This document shows positions 34,951-47,480 of a DNA stretch of 64,000 nt, one piece after another. Both the position numbers and the translations under genes were made by a program. Location of the stretch: the NCBI RefSeq assembly GCF_009730915.1, contig NC_052473.1:16574100-16638099 (forward strand), in the 5' to 3' direction. Numbering within the stretch: the first letter of the stretch is position 1; each line of letters begins with the position of its first letter. The notes under the pieces are model-generated. The model made no database searches and was not told the origin of the DNA. It saw nothing but the letters and a program-made list of their open reading frames with translations. The stretch is from Dioscorea cayenensis subsp. rotundata. Lineage: Eukaryota > Streptophyta > Magnoliopsida > Dioscoreales > Dioscoreaceae.

Positions 34951-36539
34951 TATATATATACATTAGAATAGGTTTAATTTTTTTTTTTTCAATTTAGTAA
35001 AAGAACTTTTACGAAAATCCTTCTCAAATTAAGTTAAGAATTTGTTTGTATTTTGTGTTTTGATATGTTAATGCAAAAATGATTTTATATTTTTGAAGTT
35101 GTTTAAATGTGCATTCGTAAAAAAGTTTATTATTTAATCTATGGATAATTTATTAATATATATACGTAGTATATATATTTATTTCAAAAGTATATGTTTT
35201 AGTTTTATAGCTTTTTATAAATTAGTTTAAAAAAATATAAAATTATATTTTTAACAAAGTTTTTGTAAAAATTTATTGTTTGTCCTTGATTTTTATAAAT
35301 TAAACTACAAATTAAGATATAAATAAATTTTAAACAAAATTTATAAATATTTTATTAATTATTTTTTATTGTAATTCGGTCTCCTACCCTTATAATTTTC
35401 TGACTCCGCCTCTGTTTCTAGTAACAAATTATTAAAGTGGGTATTCATTGAATTATAATAATATCTCAATTAGTATGCATTTATCACATGGGGTGGCGAG
35501 GAGCGAGCAAGAAGGAAGGCTTTCAAATCTTGGATACAGAAAAGATTGGATGTAAATGCGAAAAACTTGTAGAGAAACTTTAAAAACTTATGTCATTTTT
35601 AAAATTTTATAATTATATATAACTATTTGTGTAATCCAAAATTGTTTCTGAAAAATTGCTTTTTTTTGGAACCATCACGTGATTAGTTTTCTGAAAAAAA
35701 ATTGTTTCTGTTTTCTTTTTGTAGCTTCTATTTTATAAAGAAATTAATTCAAACATTTTTTTGAGCCCAAAAATGTTTAACTTATAAAAAAGAACGAGTC
35801 TAGTCTTTTCAGATAAAAAAAGACCTATATATAATTATTAGTCAACATTGTTTAACATTTTTAGTACTATGTATAAAATAACAATAGCTGTTAGATTTGC
35901 ATCCAAAAGCATCGTGAAACATTTTAATGGATGAGCCCTCATTTAAAAAATATATCAAATTATGTTGGATTTTTGGCAAAAATAAATCATAAAATAAATT
36001 TTTAAAAAATAAAAAACAAGTGTAAGCATAAGAAGTAAAAATATGTCAGGATAACGGAAAACAATGCAATAATTCACACAATTTTGTATAATAATAATAA
36101 TTATTATATATATATACTTAATAATTTATTTTAAAATAATATTATTAATAAAATTATTATTATTATTATTTATAAAAGTAAAAATTTAATTTTAAAAAAA
36201 TTAATTTTTATTTTTGAAATAATTAAATCAAATTTTGGCCATCTCATTATTTTTATTTATTTATTTTTTTGAGAAAGGGTACAAGCACCAGAACCCTAGG
36301 GACATGCACGTGTGGGGAGCAAGACTCAATGTCGACTCAGGTGCCCTCATCCTACGTAGGACATGAGGTTCGATCCCGGGTCCTCTCCAAAACGAACACC
36401 TTACGCAAGGGACTCGATATGACTCAAAGGCCGTTGGTAAAAAAAATTTTCATCCATTCCAAATTTTTTTATTTTTTTTATTTTTTTAACCACCCTCTTA
36501 TCTTGGACCAAACATAACATAAATTTCAATAAAAATTTG
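34951..36539. other. Intergenic, no gene seen
   Basis: AT-rich. At about 35380-35414 there is 'ctgactccgcctctg', the complement of a CAGAGGCGGAGTCAG hAT-like terminus, without a recognisable partner. From about 36285 a dispersed repeat begins. Confidence 0.4.
36285..36445. repeat. Dispersed repeat copy 1 (second copy at 46370-46530)
   Basis: The two copies share 'gggac.tgcacgtgtgggga', 'tc.a.ctcggtcc/ttcgatcccgg' and 'ccaaaacgaacac' in the same order, followed by a 'gacccaaacgcc'-like phrase, and are clearly diverged. The GGTTCGATCCCGG piece resembles a pol III box B, so a SINE origin is possible, but no convincing box A or flanking duplication was found. Confidence 0.6.
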
Positions 36540-36548
36540 TTTATAGAA

Positions 36549-36854
36549 GGTATAATATATGAATTGGTCTCTCTACTTTTCTTTCTCTTTCCTTTTGGTC
36601 CCTTTACTCAGAAATGCTCCTAAATAATCTCTCTACTCTTGAAAATAGTTCTACTTAGTCCTTTGTACTCTAAAATAGGCTAATTATTAGCAGTATTTTT
36701 CAAAAGTAGAGTGACTAGATGGAAAAAAATTAAGAGTAGAAGGACTATATTAGGTCATTTTCAAAAATAGAGGGATTAGTGGGGCATATTTCTAAGTAGA
36801 TGGACTAAAAGGGAAGAGAGAGAAAAATAGAAGGACCAATTTGGGTATTATACC
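36549..36854. mobile_element. Foldback Mutator-like MITE, copy 2
   Basis: Arms begin GGTATAATATATGAATTGGT and end ACCAATTTGGGTATTATACC, with long complementary stretches throughout. The 9 bases TTTATAGAA flank it exactly (36540-36548 and 36855-36863), which assigns the family to the Mutator type. It is the same family as 34690-34950, about 1.6 kb away. Confidence 0.92.
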
Positions 36855-36863
36855 TTTATAGAA

Positions 36864-37584
36864 TTATTAAATCTAGAAAACATTAACAATTCATAATATG
36901 TTTAATAAATATAATATTAAATTTTCTGCATAATCTAATGAGAACGCACGAGCTGAATAAATAACTATATATATATATATATTATAAAACATCAAATGGT
37001 GAAATGTAGACTGCTTAACTATGACAGTAGAATATTTTTAGTTTTTTGTGTACAAGTTTTTCTACAAAGTAATTTATGTTATTTTTAGAGGGGTTGAGGT
37101 GTTTGCACTCTATATTTATGTGAAGTTATCTGCCTTGCAAACTATTTATAAAAAAAAAAATAAATAAATAAATTATAAGACATCATGCCTATATATTGAG
37201 ATATAGCTTTTATTTGCATTGTACTTTTTTTTCTTTAATTTTATTTAAATTTAATAATCAATGACTTTAAAAGACAATAACATCACTTTTAAGGGGTTTT
37301 ATATGGTTTCACCATCAAAGTTAGTTAAATTAGAGTCCAAATCAAGTGAATGGAAATCAAAACTTTCATCCCCCTAAAACAAACCTTTTTTAGTAAGTCA
37401 TATATATACACATGTTACTATGATTGTGCTATATATAGGCATTCATAGCTTGTATTATGGGTGCTTAATGCTTGCTTTGAAATAAATTCATCACAGCCTT
37501 GGATTTATAAGATACAAAATGATTTCAATTTGTGTCATTTATAAAGCAAGGTTGTCCGTATGACATATATAATATATATGTAAG
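36864..37584. other. Intergenic, no gene seen
   Basis: AT-rich sequence between a foldback MITE and a SINE, with a (TA)n tract at about 36966-36981. No coding or element signal was identified. Confidence 0.4.
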
Positions 37585-37594
37585 ATTCATTGTT

Positions 37595-37857
37595 ATAAGT
37601 AAAATTTATACATATAGATAAAATTCACAGCCTAATGGTATGACACCAAAATATAAAGGAGGAGGTCATAAGTTTAAAGAGATCATAGATTCAAATCCCT
37701 CCCCTGACAGTACTGTTCTCCGTACTGTTTATATACTATTCACCCGAGATTTTTATATTATCTTTATACTGTACATCCGGATTTTAGTACTGTTTGGTAT
37801 TATTTACATTCATAAAAAATTGGTGCTTATCTCCTATTATTCAAAAAAAAAAAAAAA
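37595..37857 (+). mobile_element. SINE, tRNA-derived, with A tail and 10-bp TSD
   Basis: A pol III-type promoter is visible: box A-like CAGCCTAATGG (37628-37638) and box B-like GATTCAAATCC (37688-37698), about 50 bases apart. The body ends in an uninterrupted A run (about 37843-37857). ATTCATTGTT stands on both sides (37585-37594 and 37858-37867), the variable-length duplication expected from LINE-mediated insertion. The 263-bp length fits plant SINEs. Confidence 0.88.
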
Positions 37858-37867
37858 ATTCATTGTT

Positions 37868-39537
37868 GTGTTGATGATCTCATTAATTTGCTTAATATCT
37901 TTATTTATTGTTTTAAAATAATAATAATTGATTAATGTTTCTAATCGAATTTATACACTTATTTAAAATAGGTATTTTGACTGTATTTGCATAGAAAATG
38001 AGCAGGGAGCAAAGTAGTTAGTTCAAAAATAAAATTGAAATTTCAAAATTTTTGATTTAAATCTTAATTACCTTTTAGCACTTATTTAAACACAAATGAT
38101 GTATGGTTTTCATTTACGGGTTTTTTTTTTTTAATTTGAATTTTATGACTTGCAAAAACAATCATAACACTTGTGTATATAGAATTTCAATGAAAAATAT
38201 CATTTAAATTTTGTAAAAAATTTATATAAAATACTTAACAAATACTATGACTACATGAAAAACATTAAATTATAATTTTAAACCTTATTATGTTTCTGTA
38301 TTGAATTATACTTGCATGCAGTGGCTTGCTTGGTTCGCCCAAAAACAAAATCAACTAAAATAATTCAGTTTTTGATAAAAGACGTTAGGTTAGACCTGTC
38401 AAAAATGTATATGTATGGGAGAATTCTAATGGTGAATTTGATTTTACCAACAAAGAGCACACTCAACCGCCATGCATCCCCATCTTTTACGTTTGAGTTT
38501 TATCTAGTGAAAAACAAATTTGGATCAAAATACCACTAGACAAAAGACCTTTTGCTATAATTTGTTTTTTTTTTTAATTAAAAACCATAATTTTAAATTT
38601 ATGCATTATGATAAAATTCAATAAATTATATTAACAACAATTGACAAAATTTAGTTCATGTGTATGTAATTGCAAATATAAAAAAAAGGAAACAATGTGA
38701 TTCAATTGCCAATATTGTAGACTTCGCAGCTCAATTTAAAAGCAAATTACAAAGTTCAAATTAATTTTCCAAAAAAAAAAGAAAAAGAATTCCACTTTCA
38801 TTAATAATCCTTGGAGTTTTTAATATTTATAAAAAATCCCTCCTTTATCCAAAATTTACTTTTGAATGTTTTCAGTCGAGATTAATTTGTGCATTATTTA
38901 TTTATTTATTTTTATGAAACTTTATGGGAAAATTTTATCATGACAAATGGGCAAGTTCTAAAATTTTTGATTTTTTTTAATTGACGATTGATACATTCGA
39001 AAAACAAAAATAAAAATAAAAACAGACAAAAGTAAAACTAAGTCCCCAATTTCTATCATAATAAAATATTTATGTATTAATAAATAATTTACTTTAGCCC
39101 AAACATATTAAAGAAAAAAATATGAATGCCTATAATTTTGGCACTATTTTTAAACATTCATTTAGATTATTTTCTTTTTAACTTTATCGAATACATGAAA
39201 TAGAATAAAATAAATATATTTATGTAATTTATAGGCCAATATATATACATTTATTATATGTTTTTTTTTCTTGTAGACTTCCACCTCTTCAAAAATATAA
39301 AAGTATTTGATAGCAGTTGTTAAATCATAATATTACCGTTACTATTTCTAAAGATAATATGCAGATTTTACTATTGTTACTCTTATATGGCATTGTTGTT
39401 AAGTAATGTACACTACTATTAACTAATATATACAAACAGACAACTAGATGCAAATCTAGCCACTACTATAGATCTAGGGATGAGCCCCTCTGCCATGCAA
39501 CCTAAAGATGAGTAACAACGTTATCTCCCACATGAGA
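37868..39537. other. Intergenic, no gene seen
   Basis: AT-rich; no frame with protein character and no clear element boundaries. Homopolymer A and T runs are frequent. Confidence 0.4.
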
Positions 39538-39539
39538 CC

Positions 39540-40115
39540 CATTAGGGGTGGTAACGGGGCGGGGCAGGGGCAAAGAGGCCCCTCCCTGTCCTCGCCAATG
39601 GAAGGGATGGGGATTTCCCCATCCCCAATTTTTTTGACGGTGGGAATTTGCTTCCCTATCTCTATCTTTGCGGGGATTTCTCTATTTGCAACATACTATT
39701 ACATTTTGAAACGTGAAAACTAATCTATATAGAAATATACATAAAAATATGATGACATCAAAACTATTCTCTCATTTATAATTTTAATTGTTATTAGTTT
39801 AAAATAAATAGTATATGTGATTAGTCCAATTAAAATAAAATTATAGTTTTTTATATTATTACTTAGCATTTTGAATTTTTTAATGTTGGAAAAAATTATA
39901 CATACATTCACACACAATATATATATATATGATCGGGGATCCCCATAGGGTGAGGAGGGAATTGCCCACGCTCCACCTCTATTCCCATTTAGAAAATAAG
40001 GACAAATTAGTCCCCATCTCCGTTCCCACTGGTAGTGGATTCAAGGAATCTACCGTCATTGTCTTGTCGAGTCTCTATGGGGATCAATGATTTCCCCTCT
40101 ATGACCATTCCTCAT
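39540..40115. mobile_element. Probable hAT element remnant (GGGGCGGGG type)
   Basis: The left side starts TTAGGGGTGGTAACGGGGCG and continues with 'ggggatttccccatcccc'; the right side has 'ggggatccccatagggtgagg', 'tccccatctccgttcccactgg' and ends near 'tgaccattcct'. This pattern is that of a widespread plant hAT MITE group with TAGGGGTGG termini. The right end is degenerate and no 8-bp duplication can be confirmed, so the limits are approximate. Confidence 0.65.
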
Positions 40116-40368
40116 ATCAATAATACGACCACTAAACAGTAATGATGAGTTTAAAACTGTTGCTTCCATTCCGATGCGCATTTTGTGATATCTTACCACT
40201 AGACTACTATTTATATATATATCATTTAACATATTTTATATTTTTATGTAATTCATAAACTAAAATCATTTACTATAATCTATTTGAGAATTATTCAACC
40301 ATAAACCCCAGCAAACAAAACCCTAAACTCTCTCTCTCTCTCTCGTGCTCGTCGCGATCGCGCATTCC

Positions 40369-41146
40369 ATGGCTCGTCTTCTCCTCTCCGCTCGGCGTGC
40401 CCTCCAGCTCCACCTCCAAACCCTAGCACCATCTCCATCAATTCCTTCCCGGCGCTCCTACATCACCGCCATGCGCCAATCCACCTTCAAAGACAACCTC
40501 CTTCGCATCCTCCGCACCGAGATCACCTACGAGTCCGAACACCGCCCCCCTAAACCTCCGTCCCCTTCCTTCGGCCCCTTCTCCATCGAGGACAACCCCG
40601 GCGAGCAATGGGTTCGACTCCGCCGCCAGATCTCCCCCACTGAGCACCTCCAGGTCGACGCCACCATGTTCGATGGCGCTTCCCCGGTCCCTGACTCCTT
40701 CGCCAAGAAAGTCGATGCCATGGACTCTGACGGCGCGCGCCTGCACATCAGCCTTGCCGTCGAGGTCTCCAAAGGGGAATCTTGCCCTTGGGTCCTCCAG
40801 TTCGTTTGCTCAGCCTGGCCCGACGCGCTTGACATCGAGAAGGTCTTCCCGATCGCCAAGGACTCGATGCCACTCCGGCCATACATGGGCCGTGATTTCA
40901 AGTAATTCTTCTCTTTACTTGATGTTTGCCTTCAAGGTGTTTGTTGTTATGCCTGAGAGAGTGATTTGAGTTGTTTTGGTTGGAAGGGAGCTGGATGATG
41001 AGTTGCAGGAAGCCGTGCGCGGGTATTTGGAGGAGAGAGGAGTGGACGATGATCTGGCTGAATTTTTGCATGGGTACATGGTGAACAAGGATAAAGCTGA
41101 GCTTGTGCGGTGGCTTAGGAATGTTGAAGCTTACGTCCAGAAATAA
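40369..41146 (+). CDS. Mitochondrial glycoprotein / MAM33 (p32) family protein
   Basis: p32/MAM33 proteins are acidic, doughnut-shaped homotrimers of the mitochondrial matrix. Two exons (40369-40901 and 40987-41146, GT-AG intron of 85 bp) encode 230 residues. The N-terminus MARLLLSARRALQLHLQ is rich in Arg, Leu and Ser with no acidic residue, a typical mitochondrial presequence. The family domain follows: DNLLRILRTEITYE near the start, FSIEDNPGEQWVRLRR, then PYMGRDFKELDDELQEAVRGYLEERGVDDDLAEFL and the closing VRWLRNVEAYVQK. The ATG at 40369 is chosen because the upstream in-frame codon at 40345 is GTG. The leader carries AACCCTAAA (about 40319-40327) and a CT run. Confidence 0.93.
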
Positions 41147-41217
41147 AGAGGTTTTGAGTATTAATTCATGATTTCATTTGAATTTTCTTCATAGTTTTGT
41201 TGCTTTTCATAATTGAT

Positions 41218-41878
41218 CACAAGAAATGATTTTTCGGCACATCTTGCTTGTACTCATTGCTAAGTGATGTAGATGTTTGGTGTTATATGTGAAATATGGA
41301 TGGTGAGGTTTTGTGACTGAAGAAATTGTTGTCTTGAAAATGTACCTGAGAATTCATGTAGAAATTGAGCAAGTTGTACTTCTTTTATGCTTCAGTGCTT
41401 TCTCACATATATAGTAATACAAGGATGAATGGGCAGAACAATGTGCTCGGTTAGATAATATATGAACTGTATCTTTGGCGTGTGCTTGGTATGTACTATG
41501 TTTTACTCTGAGTTTGTTGTGAACTGATTCACCTTGCAAATTTTAAACTTACTAAGTTATAAAGAATGATTTTTTGCACATCTTGTAGCAAGCCCTTGTT
41601 AAGTGATATTCTTGTTTGGTGTTGTTATATGTAATTTATGGATGACAATGTTATGAGAGTTGAATAAATTGTTGGTCTAGTAGGTTTACCTGATGATTCA
41701 CGTAGAAATTGAAAAAGCTGAACAATTTTTATTCTTCATTACCTTCTCATGTTTGTAATAAGACAAGGATGAACGGATAAAACAATATGATTATTTAGAT
41801 AATATTCTGAGTATCGTTGGTACTCAGTATATTTTATTCCAAGTTTGTTGTGAACGGATTTGCCTTGCAAATGTTAGA
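41218..41878. repeat. Tandem duplication of the MAM33 3' flank (two ~320-bp units)
   Basis: Unit 1 (about 41218-41548) and unit 2 (about 41562-41878) align along their length: 'gcacatcttg', 'tgtttggtgtt', 'agaaattg', 'acaaggatgaa', 'gttagataatat' against 'tttagataatat', and 'gtttgttgtgaac.gatt..ccttgcaaat'. They differ at many positions, so the duplication is old. It begins about 70 bases after the stop codon. Confidence 0.85.
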
Positions 41879-44560
41879 ATTCATCCCTGTGGTTTGCCTT
41901 TTATCACTACCACTTAAACTATTAACAAGAGCTAACTGTTAATGCCCAAACATCTAATTTTTTGAAGTTATTCAAATGCCCAAACTATCTTTTGTTATTG
42001 CTCCGTATTAGTAAAGCACACAACACAATTTGGGCAACCAATCCAACGACTAAAAGTCACAAAGAAACATATGCTTGACATATTTATATCAATATGTTTT
42101 TTGTTTTTGGTGGGGAATTATCCTAATTTTCCTTCAATAGTTGCACTCTGTGTACATATCATGGGTTGTGGTTTCATACAGATTACTTCTGTTGGTCAAT
42201 CTTTATTATCATTTGGTTACGTTATCTTAGAAAGAGAGAGATTTGTAATGTCAACTTACATATCCTAGCTCCTATGGGATGAGGTGGTAAGTTTTATTTA
42301 GCTAGCTGCTTTTCTTCTCATATTTTGAATGTGCAATGTGTATGCAAAAAGTGCCACAGCTTATGTACAAATAAAGTAGTTAAAAAGCATTTGGGGTAGG
42401 GCACAAACCAAGCCAAAGAGCCATAATATCAATGTAGAAATACCCACAAGAGTCTGAAAACAAACTATACATTCTACATCAGGATTTGATTATTCCAAAC
42501 CAAACATGGCTTGCCTTGTGGTCAAAATTGAGATTATAGCAGAAGCAATCTAGACTTATGATTGTTTAGTATCATGAAAAGATAATTTAAAATGAAACGG
42601 TAGTATAGTATAATAAATGGCATCATAGTATAGATCCAAGAGTTCCTTGGTATGAATACCTTAATTAACCTTCAAAGGCTTCTTTGATTTAAATTTATGG
42701 GTTAGCTCATTGTTTGGATACACCTCTAGTCATTACATAGAAAATCTTGATTGTCATCATTATTTCCCTAATAGATTTTTGTTGACAGCACTATAGATCA
42801 ACTGATGGAATAATGAAACTTTTATTCAGCTCTTCTTTTTTATTTCCCCAATTATATTAGAATTCTACCATGTCTTCTTAATTGAGCCCCATAAAAAGCC
42901 TTTGAATTCAACTGAGAATCTTTATAATTGCTTATATGCTAAAGTAGTGTTTCCCATCCTATTATTGAAACTTACTTGCATGATTTTCATGAAATGATAT
43001 CTGGTATCAAATCAAAACATTCACTTGCAGCAAGTAAAAATTTCAGTCTCTTGTGAAGGCTTGATTTAGCAAGTTATTAGAGTGTATTATATATGCATGA
43101 ATAAACCGGCTTCGATTTATGGCTCGGAGGTATTAATACTCTTCTTCTGCAAAGCCTATCAACAATTCCGCTTTTCAATATATCATATGATAGAGTAGAT
43201 TCAGATTTATAAATGCCTTTGGAGTTAACTAATACTGCCACTGAATGGAGATTGAAATCAGACTGGTTCTCCTCCGACTATGATAATCTCATATTCGGAA
43301 TTTCTTGACACCGAGAAAGTCACTCAACATCGGAACTCATCAACCGAAATTTTGCAATTTTCTCTGAGTCTTGATTATTTAAGGTGTGCTTTCTTGTGAG
43401 ACTCTTGGTTTCTGCAGTCTATCCAACTTGTCAGTAAATGAATGTATAGGAACAAGCTATAACATACCCAGTTTCACATTTTTTCTGCTAAACATTATTG
43501 ATTTCGATTAAAGCTCGAAACTTTTGATATTTGAAGTATATCTAGAATACCTTGTTAGAATATGCTCATTGTTTGATTTCATATTAGGTTGATCATTATC
43601 CTTCTCTTGCTATCTTAGGCTGTCATATTTCTTTTTTCAGCTTAAACTAGCTTTACAGTCTTTGAAGACCTTTAGAATTAAACAGGAAATTCCACTATTA
43701 GGGAAATTAATATGTATATATATATATATATATAAAATAGATGTGCACAGTTTCTATATAAATGTAATAATTATATATGAGGGATTTGCTTGTGTTTTAC
43801 ATGAAAATAAAATAACAAGTTTCCTTACCCAGTGTTCCCATACTCTGACTTGCTATTTCTTTATGTTTCCATTGAAATCTAATAATAATTTACAATAATA
43901 ATTTAATAATGGTGAAGTTATAATTAATTAGTAAACATTGCCTCTATGTTTGTCAGTCATTAAATATTTACATATTTAAAGGATGTAGAAAGATATTTAT
44001 CTATTAAATTTAGAAGCAATTATCATATATATGCAATAATAAAATTATTACTTTATTTGTTATTTCCTGAACATAAACTTAGGTATACAATTCTATGTAT
44101 AGAAATAGTTACTTAAAAGGATGTTTATATGAATATGCACAAATACTAAAAATAATAATATATACATATTTATAATAGTTACTTTTAGACCTTATTAGTG
44201 TTCATCTACAAACATAATTAAAGGGATTCATTACACCATATTTAGAAAATTCCTCCTCCTTACTATTTCAACCTGAATAATATTATTTTATACAGAAACA
44301 AACTTACCAATTAAACTCAATTTCCTAATAATTAATAACCATTAACTTTTCCTTAAAAAAAATTAATTATTTCAAAAATAGTGTGAAACCACTTTCCACT
44401 CTTGGACACACAAACATATGTATAGTAAGAAACATATAATAATAATAATTAAGTTACATTTTAAATCTTAATTTTAGACATAATCTATGGACTAATCATA
44501 GTCTATATATGCTTAAAAAATTTCTAACAATAATTAACTTAATTATCACCATCCTAACTT
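41879..44560. other. Long intergenic region, no gene seen
   Basis: No open frame with protein character. Contains a (TA)n run at about 43713-43733. Base composition rises slightly in GC around 43100-43330 without a recognisable gene. The end of this region is promoter sequence for the zinc-finger gene. Confidence 0.4.
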
Positions 44561-44575
44561 CTCACACTTCTCTCT

Positions 44576-44584
44576 CTATATATA
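44576..44584 (+). promoter_or_regulatory. TATA box of the zinc-finger gene
   Basis: CTATATATA follows a CTCTCT run about 55 bases upstream of the ATG at 44636. Confidence 0.5.
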
Positions 44585-44635
44585 CATACCTTCAATACCT
44601 TAACTCAATGCCTTAGCTTTTCTTTGTTCTTATTC

Positions 44636-45175
44636 ATGGAACTCTCTACCTCCATGAAAAACAAGAAGCCTAAGATGGTGCTTGAGCTTGATCTTATAAG
44701 TTCATTAGATACCGGAAAAAAGCCGGAAAATAAAGAAGAAGAAGATGATGATGATGATTATGAAGAAGAAGGAGAACAAGAAGAAGGAAATCTCCGGCAA
44801 AGGTATTATTCATGTAGTCATTGTTCAAAGATATTTTACAGCTCTCAAGCGCTTGGTGGGCACCAAAACGCTCACAAACAAGAGAAGTTAATGGCCCGGC
44901 GTTATGCATTCCGGCCGGCGTTGGTGCATCTCCGGCCACCACCTTTGCATGGTGTTCATAAACAGTTGATGGTACGTAGGCCTCTTCCTGTGAATTTTGG
45001 TATGCATGCGTTGTTGCATGGAATGCATGGGTGGAGACGGTGGTACACGTCAGCTATGAGGTTTGATGCGGTGGCTCCGGCGACGGCGGCGGCGGTGGCC
45101 GGTGGTGGTGGTGGGGTGAGAGCTGAGCAAGAGGAGGTTGACAAGGTGGACTTGACTTTGAAGCTTTGGTTTTAG
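44636..45175 (+). CDS. Single C2H2 zinc-finger protein with EAR motifs, likely repressor
   Basis: A plant-type Q-type zinc finger spans residues 60-80 (Cys60, Cys63, His76, His80) with the signature QALGGH at 71-76, which contacts DNA in this family. The protein has one exon and 179 residues. The C-terminus VDLTLKLWF contains LTLKL, an LxLxL EAR repression motif, and a second candidate, LELDL, lies at residues 16-20. Between them and the finger is a very acidic stretch (about 34-50, Glu/Asp-rich). The region 81-160 is basic and rich in His, Arg, Pro and Gly. Family members (ZFP/KNUCKLES-like) act in the nucleus in development and hormone response; which one this is cannot be told. An upstream in-frame TTG is not used as start. 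Confidence 0.93.
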   Translation: MELSTSMKNKKPKMVLELDLISSLDTGKKPENKEEEDDDDDYEEEGEQEEGNLRQRYYSCSHCSKIFYSSQALGGHQNAHKQEKLMARRYAFRPALVHLRPPPLHGVHKQLMVRRPLPVNFGMHALLHGMHGWRRWYTSAMRFDAVAPATAAAVAGGGGGVRAEQEEVDKVDLTLKLWF

Positions 45176-46369
45176 TTATTTGGAGTTTTATTTTTTTTAA
45201 ATTTTTTTTTTTTAGTTTTAAGTTTTGTTAGGTGGACTTGGTTTTAGATTTGTTTGATGGTAAACCATCTCTGCAACAGAAGAGTTGGTATTTTATTTTT
45301 CTTTCGAATTTTTTTTTTAAGCCAGAAGTTGAATGTTAAAACTATGTGGTTTACTTATATTATTTAAGGAAAAAGAAATTTTGATGAGATGATGTTTGAT
45401 TTTGTTTTAATTTTGATTTAGAGTTATTATATATATATTTTTATATATTTATTATGTTTAATTGTAAAATTTGATTAATATTTGACTCTTTTTTAGTAGG
45501 AGCATTGATGTATTAATAGAAGGAAGGGTTGTTAAAATTTAAGCAAATTATTATTATGGTATTATTTTAATGATGAGAAAAATATATATTTATAAAAGAT
45601 TATTACTACTTTTACATAAATCCATGCAATATAGAAGTTTACAACGAAGCAATGTATATAGGTAACAAATTAGTGGGCTTCCAAATATATATATATATAT
45701 ATATATATATGTTTATAAAATAGATAATTTATATTAATTAAATAAAAATGGTTCAAATAGTGCAAAGTGTGGTTAATAGAGAAAGTGTTATTGTATAAAG
45801 AGAATGTCTGAACACGTGAGTGGTATACAACCAAGAAAGCAAGATAATTTCAATTTCTATAATTCAGTTTAGTACATGCACTTACGTTTATTCTTATAAT
45901 TAAAAAAAAAACATGTTACCTAAAAATAATTAAGGGTGATGAGAAACAGAACAAGTACAATTAAAATTAAAACAAACATATAAACACATAAATTTTATGT
46001 GAAAAACTCAAAACAAGGACATCTGAGTAGTGGATTCCATTGGGTTAATAAAACTAAGTACAATAGTGGTGTATATGTTTGCAAAAAGTTTTTTTTTTCA
46101 TAATAAAACTCTAAAATATATATAAATGAGGGTTTACGTAAATTACAAGCGATCTGAATTTAATTTGCGCATTAATATGTTATTTTTTTAAAATACATAT
46201 TTGATTGTTTAGTTTTTTTAAGTATACCTGAATCACGAGATCTTTATACCCTAATTTTAACAGAATTAATAGTGGTTTACGAGATCAAACCTATCAACTC
46301 CACCAGCTTTATCTTTTCATTATCATTACAGATAATTAAAAAAAAATTAATAATTCAAAGCCCCCATTT

Positions 46370-46530
46370 AAGAGTAAGTCAGGGACGTGCACGTGTGGGG
46401 AGCAGAGCTCAACGACCCACGTACTCTCACCTTATGTGGATATAGGATTCAATCTCGGTCCCTCCCCAAAACGAACACTCTACACAAAAGATCCGGTACT
46501 AATTGACCCAAACGCCATTGTTTTTCTGTC
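46370..46530. repeat. Dispersed repeat copy 2 (first copy at 36285-36445)
   Basis: Begins near 'gtcagggacgtgcacgtgtg' and ends near 'gacccaaacgccattg'. It matches copy 1 in motif order with roughly a third of positions changed. See copy 1 for the possible box B. Confidence 0.6.
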
Positions 46531-47114
46531 AATTTTTCGATTTGGGTCTAATAGAATTCAAATAACAAATTCTAACCATTTTAAATGCAGAAGTTTTTAA
46601 AAAATTATGGAAATAAAAAAAGAGTTTATTAAATTAATATATTAAAAACTAATTCTTCCGATGTTTAGATTCCCAAAGCACAAATGCAACCAAAGTTTAC
46701 ATTCAAGTTAACTGATGGCCGAAAGTCATATGAAGGGAATCGGAAATTGCTTTTTGGATAAATAAACATAAGTGATATATATATATTTTTTTCTTGAAAG
46801 ATAGAAAAAGAACAAAAAGTTCTTGGAACTTGTTAAATTGTTCCAATCTTATTTATATTCTTAGGATGCAATTTTTCCCTATTAATATTAAAGAAGTACA
46901 ATACTATTTATTTTTAAATAAAACTATGGTACATAAAAAAATTCACTGTAGAAGTGTTTGAATAGTTAGATCCTCGTTTGAGGAAAAATTTTTATATAAA
47001 CTGACAAGCATTTATGACTTCATTAAAATTAATTATTTTTAATTAAAATTATTAGATTTTAAGTTTTAATAATAATAGTTAGGGAGTGTGGCTAACTAAT
47101 TAACCAAATAAGCT

Positions 47115-47480
47115 GGGTAAATTTTATGACTAAGTACTGAACTTTTCCTTTATTTCAATTTGATTATTAATTTTGAATTTATATCAAAATAAATAATAAG
47201 TTTTAATTTTATTTTACCGGCAGGATAAATGGAGTTTTTCGATGAGTTTTTAATGATATAGATGCTAGAAATGTCTACATAGAATCATGAATGCCCATGG
47301 TCCACATTATCCGTTTGTGCAGAGGAGTGCCATATCAGATATTCTGACGTCCACGTTATCAAAAACTCATTAAAAAGCCCGATAAAATAAAATTAAAAGT
47401 TAATATTCATTTTAAAACAAATGGAAAATGCTCAAATTAAAATAAAATTAAAGTTCGATATTCACTAAAATAAAATTTAC
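47115..47480. mobile_element. Foldback-type MITE
   Basis: The left arm 'aaattttatgactaagtactgaac' to 'ttttattttaccggcagg' and the right arm 'cccgataaaataaaattaaa' to 'gatattcactaaaataaaattta' are complementary over about 130 bases, around a non-complementary centre of about 110 bases. No target duplication was identified. It resembles the element at 17041-17444 in style, with AT-rich arms and TTTTATTTTAC-like repeats. Confidence 0.65.

Noticed and set aside
35380..35414. Single hAT-like terminus (complement CAGAGGCGGAGTCAG)
   Set aside because: No partner end to the left could be located, so no element can be delimited.
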